A stretch of DNA of 47,578 bases from Chloroflexota bacterium (GTDB taxonomy: Bacteria; Chloroflexota; Limnocylindria; Limnocylindrales; CSP1-4): the NCBI GenBank assembly GCA_017881905.1, contig JADGQI010000063.1:1-47578 (forward strand), given 5' to 3'. Numbering within the stretch: position 1 is the first letter of the stretch; each line of letters opens with the position of its first letter. The position numbers and the translations under genes were made by a program. Positions 1-9,582 of this stretch are shown piece after piece. The notes below the pieces were generated by a model. That model had not been told where the DNA came from, ran no database searches, and saw only the letters and a program-made list of their open reading frames with translations.

Positions 1-514
1 CGCCCTCGATCTGCTCGACGGCAGCGATGTGCATGACCGTCGGGAAGGCGTCGTTCGAGGACTGGCTGAGGTTGACGTCGTCGTTCGGATGGATCGGCCG
101 CTTGCCGCCCCGTCCCGCGCCCGCGAGCTCGTTGGCCCGGCTCGCGACGACCTCGTTGGCGTTCATGTTCGTCTGGGTGCCCGACCCGGTCTGGAACACG
201 ACCAGCGGGAACTCGGTATCGAGCCCGCCGTCGACGACCTCGCGCGCGGCACGCTCGATGAGGTCGGCCTTGTCGGCGGGAAGGTGGCCGAGATCCGCGT
301 TTGCCCGGGCGGCCGACAGCTTGAGGATCCCGAGCGCCCGGATGACGGGACGGCCCCAGGTGAACCGGCCGACACCGATCCGGAAGTTGTCGACGGACCG
401 CTGTGTCTGGGCGCCCCAGTAGCGCTCCGCGGGGACGCGAACGTCACCGAGCGCGTCGTGCTCGGTCCGGTAGGCCGCTGGCTCGATCGCATCGGGCGGC
501 TGGCTGGACGGCAT
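1..514 (-). CDS. fumC: Fumarate hydratase, class II (3' part missing)
   Basis: Fumarase interconverts fumarate and L-malate in the TCA cycle. Only the first 171 residues are in the window; the gene runs off the left edge. Reading the minus strand from ATG at 514 gives the family hallmarks: [18 protein letters not shown] near residue 29, then [16 protein letters not shown], a substrate-binding stretch of class II fumarases, then the [14 protein letters not shown] segment. Aspartase and argininosuccinate lyase belong to the same superfamily, but the [11 protein letters not shown] wording favours fumarase. The start is supported by a TACACT hexamer ending 6 nt before the ATG, consistent with a leaderless transcript. 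The gene is divergent from the hypothetical gene at 546. Confidence 0.95.
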   Translation of the reverse strand, partial: MPSSQPPDAIEPAAYRTEHDALGDVRVPAERYWGAQTQRSVDNFRIGVGRFTWGRPVIRALGILKLSAARANADLGHLPADKADLIERAAREVVDGGLDTEFPLVVFQTGSGTQTNMNANEVVASRANELAGAGRGGKRPIHPNDDVNLSQSSNDAFPTVMHIAAVEQIEG

Positions 515-520
515 GTCCCG

Positions 521-538
521 AGTGTACGGCGCTACAAT
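521..538. promoter_or_regulatory. Face-to-face divergent -10 elements, probably leaderless
   Basis: TACACT (minus, 526 to 521) ends 6 nt before the fumC ATG at 514. TACAAT (plus, 533 to 538) ends 7 nt before the ATG at 546. A transcription start 6-7 nt after a -10 box would fall on or next to each start codon. Only 6 bp separate the two hexamers, so polymerases bound to the two promoters should exclude each other. No convincing -35 box was identified. Confidence 0.55.
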
Positions 539-545
539 CCGGCCG

Positions 546-1328
546 ATGTCATCGACCCGCCTGTGGGATCGCGCCGCCAGCCTGCCGGACGGGGTCGACG
601 GCCGGGATCGGCCCGAGCTCGCCAGTCTCCCGGCCGGTCTCCCGAGCGTCGATACCCTGTTCACCTTCGCCCGGGATGCCGAGCTCCGGTTCGAGACGCT
701 CCGGCTGCGGATCGAGGAGCGGACCTGGACCGCCCGGGGCGAACAACTCAGCGTGATCGAGACGGCGCTCCGCCACCCGGGCCACGCTCGGGTCACGACC
801 ACCCAGCCGAGTCTCGGGATCGCCGCGGCGTACGAGACGTGGGTGTCCGACGGCGAGACCGTCCGAACGTACTCCGCGCCCCACCGACTCGGGACCGAGC
901 GTCCCGTCCGCCGGATGGTGGTCGGGCTCGAGGACCGCGATCTGCCCGGGATGTCGACCGTCTATCGGCCGCTCACGGCGCTGCCAAAGGAGACCCTCCC
1001 CGACACGTTCGTGCACCCGGCCGGCTTCTGCCAGAACGTCCTCGCAACGGGCCGTTGCTGGGTGTCCGGGACGGCGTCCGTCGCCGACCGCGAGGCCGTC
1101 GTGGTCGAGTGCGATCACCCACGGACCATCGGCATCGCCGCGGACCGCCCCGACCACCACCTCGAGGTGGCGTTCGACCGTGAGACCGGCGTGATCGTCC
1201 GGTTGACCGAGACCATCGGCGGGGGCACCACGCGTGATGCCGTCGCGGTGGAGCTCGCGCCCGATGCGCCACTTCCGCCCACGGTGTTCGAGTTCAGCTT
1301 CCCGACGGATGCGACCCTGATCTACTGA
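546..1328 (+). CDS. Hypothetical protein, possible LolA/RseB-like fold, no signal peptide
   Basis: A 260-residue protein that I do not recognise with certainty. The middle has alternating strands of the type [15 protein letters not shown] and [17 protein letters not shown], and the end reads [17 protein letters not shown]. This resembles the half-barrel of LolA, RseB and DUF2092-type proteins, where a late F-x-F-x-x-P stretch is common. There is no signal peptide, lipobox or transmembrane segment, so it would be cytoplasmic, unlike true LolA. An upstream in-frame ATG at 513 exists, but 546 is preferred because it follows TACAAT by 7 nt and because 513 would overlap the fumC start. The fold assignment is inference. 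Confidence 0.7.
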   Translation: MSSTRLWDRAASLPDGVDGRDRPELASLPAGLPSVDTLFTFARDAELRFETLRLRIEERTWTARGEQLSVIETALRHPGHARVTTTQPSLGIAAAYETWVSDGETVRTYSAPHRLGTERPVRRMVVGLEDRDLPGMSTVYRPLTALPKETLPDTFVHPAGFCQNVLATGRCWVSGTASVADREAVVVECDHPRTIGIAADRPDHHLEVAFDRETGVIVRLTETIGGGTTRDAVAVELAPDAPLPPTVFEFSFPTDATLIY

Positions 1329-1695
1329 GCCGTCAGGTCTCGATCGCGAGCGGGACGACCGGCGGGCTCCGGCGTGGGCCCGATCGTACGGCACCACGGC
1401 GATCCCACCGCACCGTACCGTGCCACCCCCTATCCCAGCACCGATGCGAGGAGTATCGTGCCCGCCATCGTTCGCCCGCGAACCTGGCGTCAGCGCCCGG
1501 TTGACGTCCGAAAGGAGGGCCCGCGACCGAGCCCGCGTCCGCGCCCGTCATCGTTCGCACTGCAGCTGCGACCCGACCACACCTGTCCGTGGTCGGCGTC
1601 CGTTCGAGCCGGGGCTCCTTGAGGGAGGAGCCGCCGGTCCCGCGAGCCGGACCCGTTACCGTCCGGCCCGGGTTCGATGGTGAGGGAGAGTATCG
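1329..1695. other. Gene-free 367-bp leader region with two consecutive hairpins
   Basis: No convincing gene on either strand. It holds two perfect inverted repeats: CCGACCAC/GTGGTCGG at 1573-1596 (8-bp stem, 8-nt loop) and GGCTCC/GGAGCC at 1613-1632 (6-bp stem, 8-nt loop). They lie 64-123 bp upstream of the permease start and would be in its 5' leader if transcription begins further upstream. I cannot match them to a known riboswitch class. Confidence 0.45.
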
Positions 1696-3375
1696 ATGAC
1701 CCAACAGAAATCACGCGACGAACAGATCGCCCAGGACGTCAAGGATCTCCACGGGCTGGGATACGCCCAGGAGCTCTACCGGACGATGGGCGGGTTCTCG
1801 AACTTCGCGATCAGCTTCTCGATCATCTCCATCCTGACCGGCGCGGTCATCCTGTACGACTACGGACTGGCCTGGGGCGGCACGGCCGCCGTCCTCATCG
1901 GCTGGCCGCTGGTCACCGTGTTCGTCCTGCTCATCGCGGCGTCGATGGCCGAGATCGCCTCGGCCTACCCGACGGCCGGCGGGCTCTATTACTGGGCCAG
2001 CAAGATGAAGAACAAACGATGGGGCTGGTGGACAGCCTGGCTCAACCTGATCGGACAGTTCGCGATCGTAGCCGGGATCGACTTCGCGGCGGCCGCATTC
2101 CTGAACGCCACGATCATCACGCCGCTGCTGGCGAACGCCTCGATCGATTACCAGAACACGACACTGGTCTTCGGGCAAACGTGGCTGACCGGCCAGCTCC
2201 TGACGATGGGCATCCTGTTGCTCATCCAGCTGGCCCTGAATATCGCCGGGATCAACCTGGTCGCAGTGCTGAACCAGGTGAGCGTGTGGTGGCACATCGG
2301 CATCGTCGCGGCCGTCGTCATCCTCATCTTCCTGGCCGGCAAGCCCGACATCAGCGGGCTGACCTTGTTCAAGATCCAGCCGCAAGACGTGGCGGGTTCC
2401 TGGAACAACGACATCGGCCCGATCAGCCTGAAGTACGGGCCCGCCGTGTCGTACCCGCTGGTGCTCGCGTTCTTCTTCTCGCTCCTCCTCGCCAACTGGA
2501 CGTACACCGGCTATGACGCGTCGGCCCACGTCGCCGAGGAGACCGTCGGCGCTCGGATGTCAAGCGCCTGGGGCGTGTTCCTGTCCGTCGCGGTGTCAGC
2601 GGTCGTCGGGTTCATCTTCCTGTTCGCGCTGACGACCCACCTGCCGGCTCTCGGCGCATTGTTCCCGCAGACGCTGGACACGCCCGTCCAGGCGGCCGCC
2701 AGCCAGTACTACTTCGGGGGCGGCGTCGCTGTCATCGCCATCCTCCAATACAACCTCGACAGCATCGTGATCCTCGGCGTCGGGATGGGCGACCTCCTCG
2801 CCGCGGGGATCGCCATCGCGATGTCGTTCTGCGGCCTCGCCTCCGTGGCGGCGGCCGGGCGGATGTTGTTCGCGTTCAGTCGCGATGACGGGATCCCCGG
2901 TTCCGGCTGGCTCAAGAAGGTCTCACACCGGTATCGGACCCCGGCCAACGCGTTGACCGCGATCGTCGTGGTCGCATGGCTGTTTTGCGTCGCGGCCGGG
3001 ATCGTCGGCGGCGGCACGGCGATCGTCATCGTCACGGCGATCAGCACGATCTTCCTGTACGCGGCCTACGGCGTGGTCATCTACCTCGGAGCGACGACGA
3101 CGGACTGGCTCAAGGTCCGTGTCTGGAGCCTCGGTCGATTCTCCAAGCCGGTCGCCTACGTCGCCATCTTCTGGGTCATCGTCCTGATGGTCCTGTTCAG
3201 CTGGCCGACCTCGGGCAACATCTCGTTCCCGTTCATGGTCATCACGGTCCTGCTCCTCCTCATCTACTACTTCGGGTGGGCGAGGACGCGGTTCAAGGGA
3301 CCACAGGTCCAGGGCGCCGAGGCCGACCTGACCGAGCTCGAGCGCGAGTTCGACCAGGCTGCCAGCCAGCTCTGA
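1696..3375 (+). CDS. APC-superfamily amino acid/polyamine/choline-type permease
   Basis: A 559-residue integral membrane protein with about 12 hydrophobic helices. The N-terminal part reads YRTMGGFSNFAISFSIISI and then AEIASAYPTAGGLYYWAS, the TM1 and TM2-3 signature of the amino acid/choline transporter branch of the APC superfamily (relatives include GABA and choline permeases). The C-terminal tail of about 35 residues is cytoplasmic and charged. The start has a GGGAG Shine-Dalgarno sequence about 8 nt upstream. It is followed by a glutamine-synthetase-like ligase, an arrangement known from polyamine or ethanolamine utilisation, so an amine or amino acid substrate is likely. The exact substrate cannot be read from sequence. 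Confidence 0.88.
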   Translation: MTQQKSRDEQIAQDVKDLHGLGYAQELYRTMGGFSNFAISFSIISILTGAVILYDYGLAWGGTAAVLIGWPLVTVFVLLIAASMAEIASAYPTAGGLYYWASKMKNKRWGWWTAWLNLIGQFAIVAGIDFAAAAFLNATIITPLLANASIDYQNTTLVFGQTWLTGQLLTMGILLLIQLALNIAGINLVAVLNQVSVWWHIGIVAAVVILIFLAGKPDISGLTLFKIQPQDVAGSWNNDIGPISLKYGPAVSYPLVLAFFFSLLLANWTYTGYDASAHVAEETVGARMSSAWGVFLSVAVSAVVGFIFLFALTTHLPALGALFPQTLDTPVQAAASQYYFGGGVAVIAILQYNLDSIVILGVGMGDLLAAGIAIAMSFCGLASVAAAGRMLFAFSRDDGIPGSGWLKKVSHRYRTPANALTAIVVVAWLFCVAAGIVGGGTAIVIVTAISTIFLYAAYGVVIYLGATTTDWLKVRVWSLGRFSKPVAYVAIFWVIVLMVLFSWPTSGNISFPFMVITVLLLLIYYFGWARTRFKGPQVQGAEADLTELEREFDQAASQL

Positions 3376-3440
3376 TCCGGACGACGGAGCAAACGGAACG
3401 CGCCATCGCCTCGCGCGGTGACGCCGGGACTCGTAGCATC

Positions 3441-3468
3441 GGAGGGTCGGCCGCTTGGTCGGCCCTCC
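3441..3468 (+). terminator. 12-bp GC hairpin between permease and ligase (terminator or attenuator)
   Basis: GGAGGGTCGGCC (3441-3452), loop GCTT, GGTCGGCCCTCC (3457-3468) form a 12-bp stem including two G-T pairs. No T-tract follows, so it is not a classic intrinsic terminator. A TAGCAT hexamer at 3434-3439 lies just upstream, so the hairpin may instead sit at the 5' end of the ligase transcript. Confidence 0.45.
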
Positions 3469-3511
3469 ACTCGCTTCCGCATCTCTCGAGCCCTCGGGCG
3501 AGGAGTCGACC

Positions 3512-4906
3512 ATGAGCAAGGATCACGGCCACGCCAAGCATCCCCGGCTCGAAGAGCTCGAGGCGCAGGTCCGCGACGGGCAGATCGACACCCTGATCGT
3601 CGCGATCACCGACATGCAGGGTCGGCTGATGGGCAAGCGCGTCCAGGCCCAGGCCTTCCTCAACGGGGTGATCGACCACGGCGCGCACTTTTGCACCTAC
3701 CTCCTCGGGACGGACATGGAGATGAACACGCCCGAGGGCTTCCGCCTGATGAACTGGGAGACCGGCTACGGGGACTGGATCGCGTCACCGGTCTGGGACA
3801 CCCTCCGAGTCGTCCCCTGGCTCGAGAAGACCGCCCTTGTCCTGTCCGACACGATCGACGAGGCGACCCACACCGAGATCCCGGTCTCGCCGCGGACGAT
3901 GCTCAAGCGGCAGGTCGCCGCGGCCGCCGACGCCGGCTACGTGATCAAGGCCGGCTCCGAGTTCGAGTACTACGTCCTGCGGACCAGCTGGGAGGATCAG
4001 CACCGGTCGGGCTGGGCGGTGCCCGAGCCGTTCGGGACGTACAACGAGGACTACCACCTCCTCCAGGCGACCAAGGCCGAGCCCCTGCACCGACTTCTTC
4101 GCAACCAGATGACCGAAGCGCGGATCCCGATCGAGTTCAGCAAGGGCGAGGCGGCCCCGGGCCAGCACGAGGTCAACATCCGCTACGACGAAGTCCTCGA
4201 GTCGGCCGATCGGAGCGTCATCTTCAAGCACGGCGCCAAGGAGATCGCCTACCTCAACGGCTGGGGGATCACGTTCATGGCCAAGCCCGACCATCGCTGG
4301 ACGGGCTCGTCGGGCCACCTCCACATGAGCATCTGGAACGACGATGGATCGAAGTCGCTGACCCACGACCCGAAGTCGGACGGGCCGTATGGGATGTCGA
4401 CCACGATGGCCCAGTTCATGGGCGGGATGATGCAGCTCGCCCGCGAGTTGGCGATCTTCTTCGCTCCGAACGTCAACTCGTACAAGCGGTTCGCGGCCCT
4501 GAGCTGGGCGCCGGTCAACGTCGTCTGGGGCCGGGACAACCGCACCACCGGATTCCGCGTCGTCGGCAATGGTCCCGCGCTCCACGTGGAGTGCCGGTTC
4601 CCGGGCGGCGACATGAACGCGTACCTGACCTATGCCGCGTTCGTCGGCGCGGGGCTCTACGGCATCCGCCACAAGGTCGCCCCGCCGGCGGAATACAAGG
4701 GCAACGGCTACGTGGCGACCGGCTGCGACCGGATGCCGCGCGCGCTGTGGGAGGCCACCCAGGCCCTGGAGCGCTCGGAGGCCGCCGTCGAGATCTTCGG
4801 CCAGGATGTCGTCGACCACTACCTCAACGCCGCCCGGGTCGAGCAGAATACCTACGACTCGGTCGTCCATCCCTGGGATCGCGAACGCTATCTCGAGCGG
4901 TCCTGA
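3512..4906 (+). CDS. Glutamine synthetase family ligase (possible gamma-glutamyl-amine synthetase)
   Basis: A 464-residue member of the GS-I fold. Visible motifs include the metal-binding EFEYYVL near residue 151, APGQHEVNIRY near 212, the ATP/substrate segment GSSGHLHMSIW near 269 and the Arg-rich NRTTGFRV loop near 345. The enzyme would join glutamate to ammonia or an amine using ATP. Pairing with the permease upstream resembles PuuP-PuuA or actinobacterial GlnA3/GlnA4 systems, so gamma-glutamyl-polyamine or -ethanolamide synthesis is an alternative to true glutamine synthesis (inference). A longer frame begins at 3455, but ATG 3512 has the strong Shine-Dalgarno GGCGAGGAG and starts just before the conserved fold. 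Confidence 0.88.
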   Translation: MSKDHGHAKHPRLEELEAQVRDGQIDTLIVAITDMQGRLMGKRVQAQAFLNGVIDHGAHFCTYLLGTDMEMNTPEGFRLMNWETGYGDWIASPVWDTLRVVPWLEKTALVLSDTIDEATHTEIPVSPRTMLKRQVAAAADAGYVIKAGSEFEYYVLRTSWEDQHRSGWAVPEPFGTYNEDYHLLQATKAEPLHRLLRNQMTEARIPIEFSKGEAAPGQHEVNIRYDEVLESADRSVIFKHGAKEIAYLNGWGITFMAKPDHRWTGSSGHLHMSIWNDDGSKSLTHDPKSDGPYGMSTTMAQFMGGMMQLARELAIFFAPNVNSYKRFAALSWAPVNVVWGRDNRTTGFRVVGNGPALHVECRFPGGDMNAYLTYAAFVGAGLYGIRHKVAPPAEYKGNGYVATGCDRMPRALWEATQALERSEAAVEIFGQDVVDHYLNAARVEQNTYDSVVHPWDRERYLERS

Positions 4907-4915
4907 CGGCCATTC

Positions 4916-7900
4916 ATGCCTGACAAGCGCGGGTCCGGCAAGCACAAGCGATCGGCTCCGTCGGCGGCGACGAGCTCGACCAAGGACGCAGCCGCCCTTC
5001 GAGCGCGCATCGCCGAGCTCGAAGCGTTGGAGGCGGATCGCGAACGCGCGCTGAAGATCCAGGACGCGCTCTACCGGATCGCCGATGCCGCGAGCGGCGT
5101 CCATGACATGGCCGAGTTCTACCCGGCGATCCACCGGATCGTCGGCGAGCTCATGGACGCGGACAACTTCTACATCGCGCTCTACGACGACGAGCATCGG
5201 ACGATGGACTACCCGTACGCCGTCGATTCCGTCGACATGGACTTCCCGGCGCCCGGGTCATGGGAGGCGATCGGGACCGGCCAGGCACGTGGCACGACCG
5301 CGTATGTCCTCCGGACCGGTCGACCGGCGCACCTCACCGCCGAACGCTGGGAAGCGCTCATCGCGGAGGGAGAGATCGACCGGCTCGGCGCCCCGGCCGA
5401 GGACTGGCTCGGGGTCCCGCTCGTCGCCGAGGGCCAGCGGCTCGGCGTGCTCGTCGTCCAGACATATCAACCGGGCCAGCGCTATTCCGACGCCGACGTC
5501 GACCTGCTGGCATTCGTCGGCCAGCACGTCGCGACCGCGCTCAGCCGGGCACGGGCGATCGAGGAGACGCGCCAGCGCAACGCCGAGCTGGCGGTGATCA
5601 ACAGCGTCCAGGCCGGCCTTGCCGCCGAGCTCGACATGCAGGCGATGTACGACCTGGTCGGCGACAAGATCGCCGAGATCTTCGACACCCACGTCGTGGA
5701 CATCGCGATCTACGATCCCGACGTCGAGCTGCTGAGCTTCCCGTACGCGATCGAACGCGGCGTCCGGTCGTTCGACGACCCACGCCCACCGTGGGGCTTC
5801 CGGAAGCACGTCCTGAAGACCGGCGAGCCTCTGCTGATCGATGACCTGGGGCGTCAAGCGGCCGAGTACGGAGACCGGCTGACGCCGATGTCCGGGGAGC
5901 CGGCGAAGTCCATCGTCTTCGCCCCATTGGTCTCGAGTGGGAAGCCGATCGGGGTCGTCTCACTCCAGAACCTCGACCGCCAGCGGGCCTTCGATCGGGC
6001 TGACCTGGACCTGCTCGCGACCCTGACGACGAGCCTGAGCGTGGCGCTGGAAAACGTCCGTCTCCTCGACCAGACGCGTCAGCGCAACGCCGAGCTGGCG
6101 GTGATCAACAGCGTCCAGGCGGGCCTGGCAGCCGAGCTGGATATGCAGGCGATGTATGACCTCGTCGGCGACAAGATCGCCGAGATCTTCGACACGCATG
6201 TCGTGGACATCGCAACCTACGACCGGGAGGCGGACCTGCTCCACTTCCCGTACACGATCGAACGGGGTGTCCGGTTCCCGGACGAGCCGGTGGCCCCGTA
6301 CGGGTTCCGACGGCATGTCCTCGGGACCGCGGAGCCGCTCCTGATCGACGAGGTCGCGCGCCAGGCCGCCGAGTACGACAACCCCCTCACCCCGCTGGCG
6401 GGCGAGATGCCGAAGACCGCTGCCTTCGCACCCCTTATCTCCAGTGGCGTGCCGACCGGGATGATCTCGCTCCAGAACCTCGACCGGGAGCATGCCTTCG
6501 GACGGCCGGAACTGGAGCTGCTGAACACGCTGGCGGCCAGCCTGAGCGTCGCCCTCGAGAACGCCCGGCTCATCGATGAGACCCGTCGCCGTGCCGCGGA
6601 GCTCGCGATCGTCAACAGCGTCGGGCAGGCGCTTGCGTCACACCTCGATCTCGACGCGCTGATCGCGCAGCTCGGCGACCAGATGGTCTCTACGTTCGGA
6701 GCTGACCTGGTCTACGTGGCGCTCCACGACACGGAGACCGACCTCATCGAGTTCCCGTACTACTACGAGGGCAGGCAGACCGAGCCCCAGGCACCGCTGC
6801 CGTTCGGCAAGGGCCTGACGTCGAGGATCCTGCAGACCCGCGAACCGCTGCTCCTCAACCAGGCAGCCCAGTTCGAGGCGCTCGAGACCCGCGGGGTCGG
6901 CACCCAGGCGAGTTCGTACCTCGGTGTGCCGATCACCGTCGGCGACACGGCCATCGGCGTCATCAGCGTCCAGAGCCTCCACCACGTCGGCCGGTTCGGC
7001 GAGTCGGATACCCGCTTGCTGACGACGCTCGCCGCCAACGTGGGCGTCGCGATCCAGAACGCCCGCCTGTACCGGGACGCCCAGCGCCGGGTAAGCGAGA
7101 TGGCCGCCCTTGCCGAGGTGGGCGCCGAGATCTCCTCGATGCTCGAGCTCGGTCCGGTCCTCGAGCGGATCGGAGAACGGGCGAAGGCACTCCTGGCGGT
7201 CGACACGAGTGCGGTCTTCCTGGCGGATCCCGACGGGGTGACGTTCCGCCCGATCGTGGTCCTCGGCGAGAACTCCGAGGAGATCCGGAATGACACGGTT
7301 CAGCTCGGTGAAGGGATCATCGGCGACCTCGCCCGGCGGGCAGAGGCCGGAGTCGTCAATGACGTCCTGGCCGACCTGCGGTCCGTGCCGATCCCGGGAG
7401 TGAAGGGCCAGGACGAGGTCGAGGAGCGCCTCATGGCCGCTCCTTTGATCGCTCGAGGCACGGTCATCGGGATGACGGCAGTCTGGCGAGCGGTCCCCGG
7501 GGCATCGTTCAGCCAGGCCGACCTCGACTTTCTCGCCGGCCTGTCTCAGCAGGCGGCCATCGCCATCGAGAACGCCCGCCTGTTCGAAGAGGGTGCAGCG
7601 GCCCAGCAGGCGGCCGAGGACGCCAACCAGGCCAAGAGCACGTTCCTCGCGGCGATGAGCCACGAGATCCGGACGCCGATGAACGCGATCATCGGGATGA
7701 GCGGGCTCCTGCTCGACACGCCGCTCAGCGACGAGCAACGGGATTACGCCGAGACGATCACGACCTCGGGCGAGGCGTTGCTCACGATCATCAACGACAT
7801 CCTCGACTTCTCGAAGATCGAGGCCGGCAAGATCGACCTGGAGTCGTCGCCGTTCGCGCTCGGTGCGTGCATCGAGGGCGCGCTCGACATGATCGCCCCA

Positions 7901-9214
7901 CTCGCGGCGAACAAGGGCGTCGAGCTCGCCTATGCGATCGACCCCGGCCTGCCCGCGGTGGTGGTCGGCGATGGCGGCCGGCTCCGCCAGATCGTGCTCA
8001 ACCTCCTGTCGAACGCCGCCAAGTTCACCGAGCGCGGCGAGATCGTCCTTCGGGTCGCGGGCCGGCGACTCGACACCGGCGCAGCCGGCGGACCGGGACG
8101 CTGGGAGATCACGATCGAGGTCCGGGACACGGGGATCGGGATCCCGGCCGAGCGGATGAACCGCCTGTTCCGGTCGTTCAGCCAGGGTGACCTGTCGATC
8201 TCGCGTCGCTATGGCGGCACCGGGCTCGGCCTCGCGATCAGCCGACGACTGGCGGAGCTCATGGACGGCTCACTCGTCGCGGAGAGCACCGGGATCGACG
8301 GCGAGGGCAGCTTGTTCCGGGTCGCGATCCGGGTGGATGCCGCCTCCGAGCTGGATCTGGCGCCTGATCGCGCCGGACCCCTCCCGGAGCTGGTCGGGCG
8401 GAAGGTGCTCGTGGTCGACGACAACGCCACCAACCGGCAGATCCTCGTCGCGCAGACCGGACGTTGGGGGATCGTCAGCCGGGACACGTCGTCGCCGCAC
8501 GAGGCACTCGGCTGGGTGGAGGGCGGCGAGACCTTCGACGTTGCGCTCCTCGACCTCAACATGCCCGAGCTCGACGGCTACACGCTGGCCGACCGGATCC
8601 ACGCGAGTGAGACCGGCGCCGGGACCCCCATCGTGATCCTGTCGTCGGTCGGCAGCCGGGATCGCGAGGCCCCGTCTATCGCCGCGTTCCTGACCAAGCC
8701 CGTCAAGCCCTCGGCGCTCCACGACACCTTGATGACCGTCCTGCACGGAGCCGAGAAGGCCCCCTCGGTCCGCCTGTCCGAGCGACCGAGCGCAGACCCG
8801 GAGCTCGGACGGCGGCACCCGCTGCGGATCCTCCTGGCCGAGGACAACGCGGTCAACCAGAAGCTGGCCATCCGGCTGCTTGCCCAGATGGGCTACGACG
8901 CCGACATCGCCGGGAACGGCCTCGAGGCGATCGCCGCGCTCGAACAGGTGCCCTACGACGTGATCCTGATGGATGTCCAGATGCCAGAGCTCGACGGTCT
9001 CGGGGCGACACGACGGATCCGAGCCGGCGACGGCCCTCGGCGTGACGTGCGGATCGTCGCGATGACCGCGAACGCCCTGGCGGGCGATCGCGAGGCATGC
9101 CTCGAGGCGGGGATGAACGACTACGTCTCCAAGCCGATCCGGCCCGCCGAGCTCGCAGCCGCGCTCGCCGCGACCCCGACCGCCAGCTCGGATGGACAGG
9201 CCTCCGATGGCTGA
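4916..9214 (+). CDS. Soluble hybrid histidine kinase: five GAF, HisKA, HATPase, two receivers
   Basis: A 1432-residue cytosolic sensor kinase with no membrane segment. Domain order (approximate): GAF 60-215, 228-385, 397-553, 566-720 and 734-890; HisKA with [12 protein letters not shown] carrying phospho-acceptor His916; HATPase with [18 protein letters not shown] and [10 protein letters not shown]; receiver 1 with [11 protein letters not shown] (Asp1213); receiver 2 with [11 protein letters not shown] (Asp1353). GAF 2 and GAF 3 are a tandem duplication, detailed separately. It starts 9 nt after the ligase stop and overlaps the Hpt gene, so kinase, Hpt and the REC-cyclase form a likely phosphorelay. 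The signal sensed by the GAF domains is unknown. Confidence 0.95.
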   Translation: MPDKRGSGKHKRSAPSAATSSTKDAAALRARIAELEALEADRERALKIQDALYRIADAASGVHDMAEFYPAIHRIVGELMDADNFYIALYDDEHRTMDYPYAVDSVDMDFPAPGSWEAIGTGQARGTTAYVLRTGRPAHLTAERWEALIAEGEIDRLGAPAEDWLGVPLVAEGQRLGVLVVQTYQPGQRYSDADVDLLAFVGQHVATALSRARAIEETRQRNAELAVINSVQAGLAAELDMQAMYDLVGDKIAEIFDTHVVDIAIYDPDVELLSFPYAIERGVRSFDDPRPPWGFRKHVLKTGEPLLIDDLGRQAAEYGDRLTPMSGEPAKSIVFAPLVSSGKPIGVVSLQNLDRQRAFDRADLDLLATLTTSLSVALENVRLLDQTRQRNAELAVINSVQAGLAAELDMQAMYDLVGDKIAEIFDTHVVDIATYDREADLLHFPYTIERGVRFPDEPVAPYGFRRHVLGTAEPLLIDEVARQAAEYDNPLTPLAGEMPKTAAFAPLISSGVPTGMISLQNLDREHAFGRPELELLNTLAASLSVALENARLIDETRRRAAELAIVNSVGQALASHLDLDALIAQLGDQMVSTFGADLVYVALHDTETDLIEFPYYYEGRQTEPQAPLPFGKGLTSRILQTREPLLLNQAAQFEALETRGVGTQASSYLGVPITVGDTAIGVISVQSLHHVGRFGESDTRLLTTLAANVGVAIQNARLYRDAQRRVSEMAALAEVGAEISSMLELGPVLERIGERAKALLAVDTSAVFLADPDGVTFRPIVVLGENSEEIRNDTVQLGEGIIGDLARRAEAGVVNDVLADLRSVPIPGVKGQDEVEERLMAAPLIARGTVIGMTAVWRAVPGASFSQADLDFLAGLSQQAAIAIENARLFEEGAAAQQAAEDANQAKSTFLAAMSHEIRTPMNAIIGMSGLLLDTPLSDEQRDYAETITTSGEALLTIINDILDFSKIEAGKIDLESSPFALGACIEGALDMIAPLAANKGVELAYAIDPGLPAVVVGDGGRLRQIVLNLLSNAAKFTERGEIVLRVAGRRLDTGAAGGPGRWEITIEVRDTGIGIPAERMNRLFRSFSQGDLSISRRYGGTGLGLAISRRLAELMDGSLVAESTGIDGEGSLFRVAIRVDAASELDLAPDRAGPLPELVGRKVLVVDDNATNRQILVAQTGRWGIVSRDTSSPHEALGWVEGGETFDVALLDLNMPELDGYTLADRIHASETGAGTPIVILSSVGSRDREAPSIAAFLTKPVKPSALHDTLMTVLHGAEKAPSVRLSERPSADPELGRRHPLRILLAEDNAVNQKLAIRLLAQMGYDADIAGNGLEAIAALEQVPYDVILMDVQMPELDGLGATRRIRAGDGPRRDVRIVAMTANALAGDREACLEAGMNDYVSKPIRPAELAAALAATPTASSDGQASDG
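5573..6586 (+). repeat. 507-bp in-frame tandem duplication encoding a GAF domain
   Basis: Two units (5573-6079 and 6080-6586) have a period of exactly 507 bp, or 169 codons. Each begins with [19 protein letters not shown] and the first 45 residues are identical in the two copies. DNA differences there are mostly at third codon positions. The remainder of the units has diverged more. Confidence 0.85.
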
Positions 9215-9572
9215 TGAGACGCTGGATCGGACCGCGCTCACGGTGTTGCTGGACACCGTCGGCGACGATCGCGAGTTCCTCAGCGAGCTGATCGAGACGT
9301 ACCTGGCAGACGGTCCAGCCCTGTTCGTCGAGCTCCGCGGCGGCCTGGCCTCCGGGGACGTCACCGCCGTCCGTCGCGCCGCCCACACGCTGAAGTCGAC
9401 CAGTGCCACCTTCGGGGCGATGCGCCTAGCCGGGTTGGCGCGCGAGATCGAGACCGCGGCGGCCGACGACGACCTCGTCGATCTCGGACCGCGGATCGAA
9501 GCGGCCCAGGCCGAGTTCGACCTCGTCGGCGGTCAGCTCCGGGCGGCCGCGGAGCCGGGTGTCGCCTCGTGA
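9207..9572 (+). CDS. Histidine phosphotransfer (Hpt) protein
   Basis: A 121-residue stand-alone Hpt domain. The signature [16 protein letters not shown] places the phosphorylatable His at residue 60, and the rest is a helical bundle. It would shuttle phosphate between the second receiver of the kinase and the receiver of the next protein. ATG 9207 overlaps the last 8 nt of the kinase gene, typical of translational coupling. An in-frame ATG at 9192 would add five residues and cannot be excluded. The TGA stop is followed at once by the Shine-Dalgarno sequence of the next gene. Confidence 0.92.
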   Translation: MADETLDRTALTVLLDTVGDDREFLSELIETYLADGPALFVELRGGLASGDVTAVRRAAHTLKSTSATFGAMRLAGLAREIETAAADDDLVDLGPRIEAAQAEFDLVGGQLRAAAEPGVAS

Positions 9573-9582
9573 GGGAAGGAAC

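Noticed and set aside
1573..1632. Guanidine-II (mini-ykkC) riboswitch
   Set aside because: Two hairpins are present, but neither loop contains the conserved ACGR motif.
3785..5197. 470-codon minus-strand frame
   Set aside because: Antisense to the ligase and kinase genes, both of which have clear motifs and ribosome binding sites.
6638..7738. 366-codon minus-strand frame
   Set aside because: Antisense to the GAF-kinase; no independent protein character.
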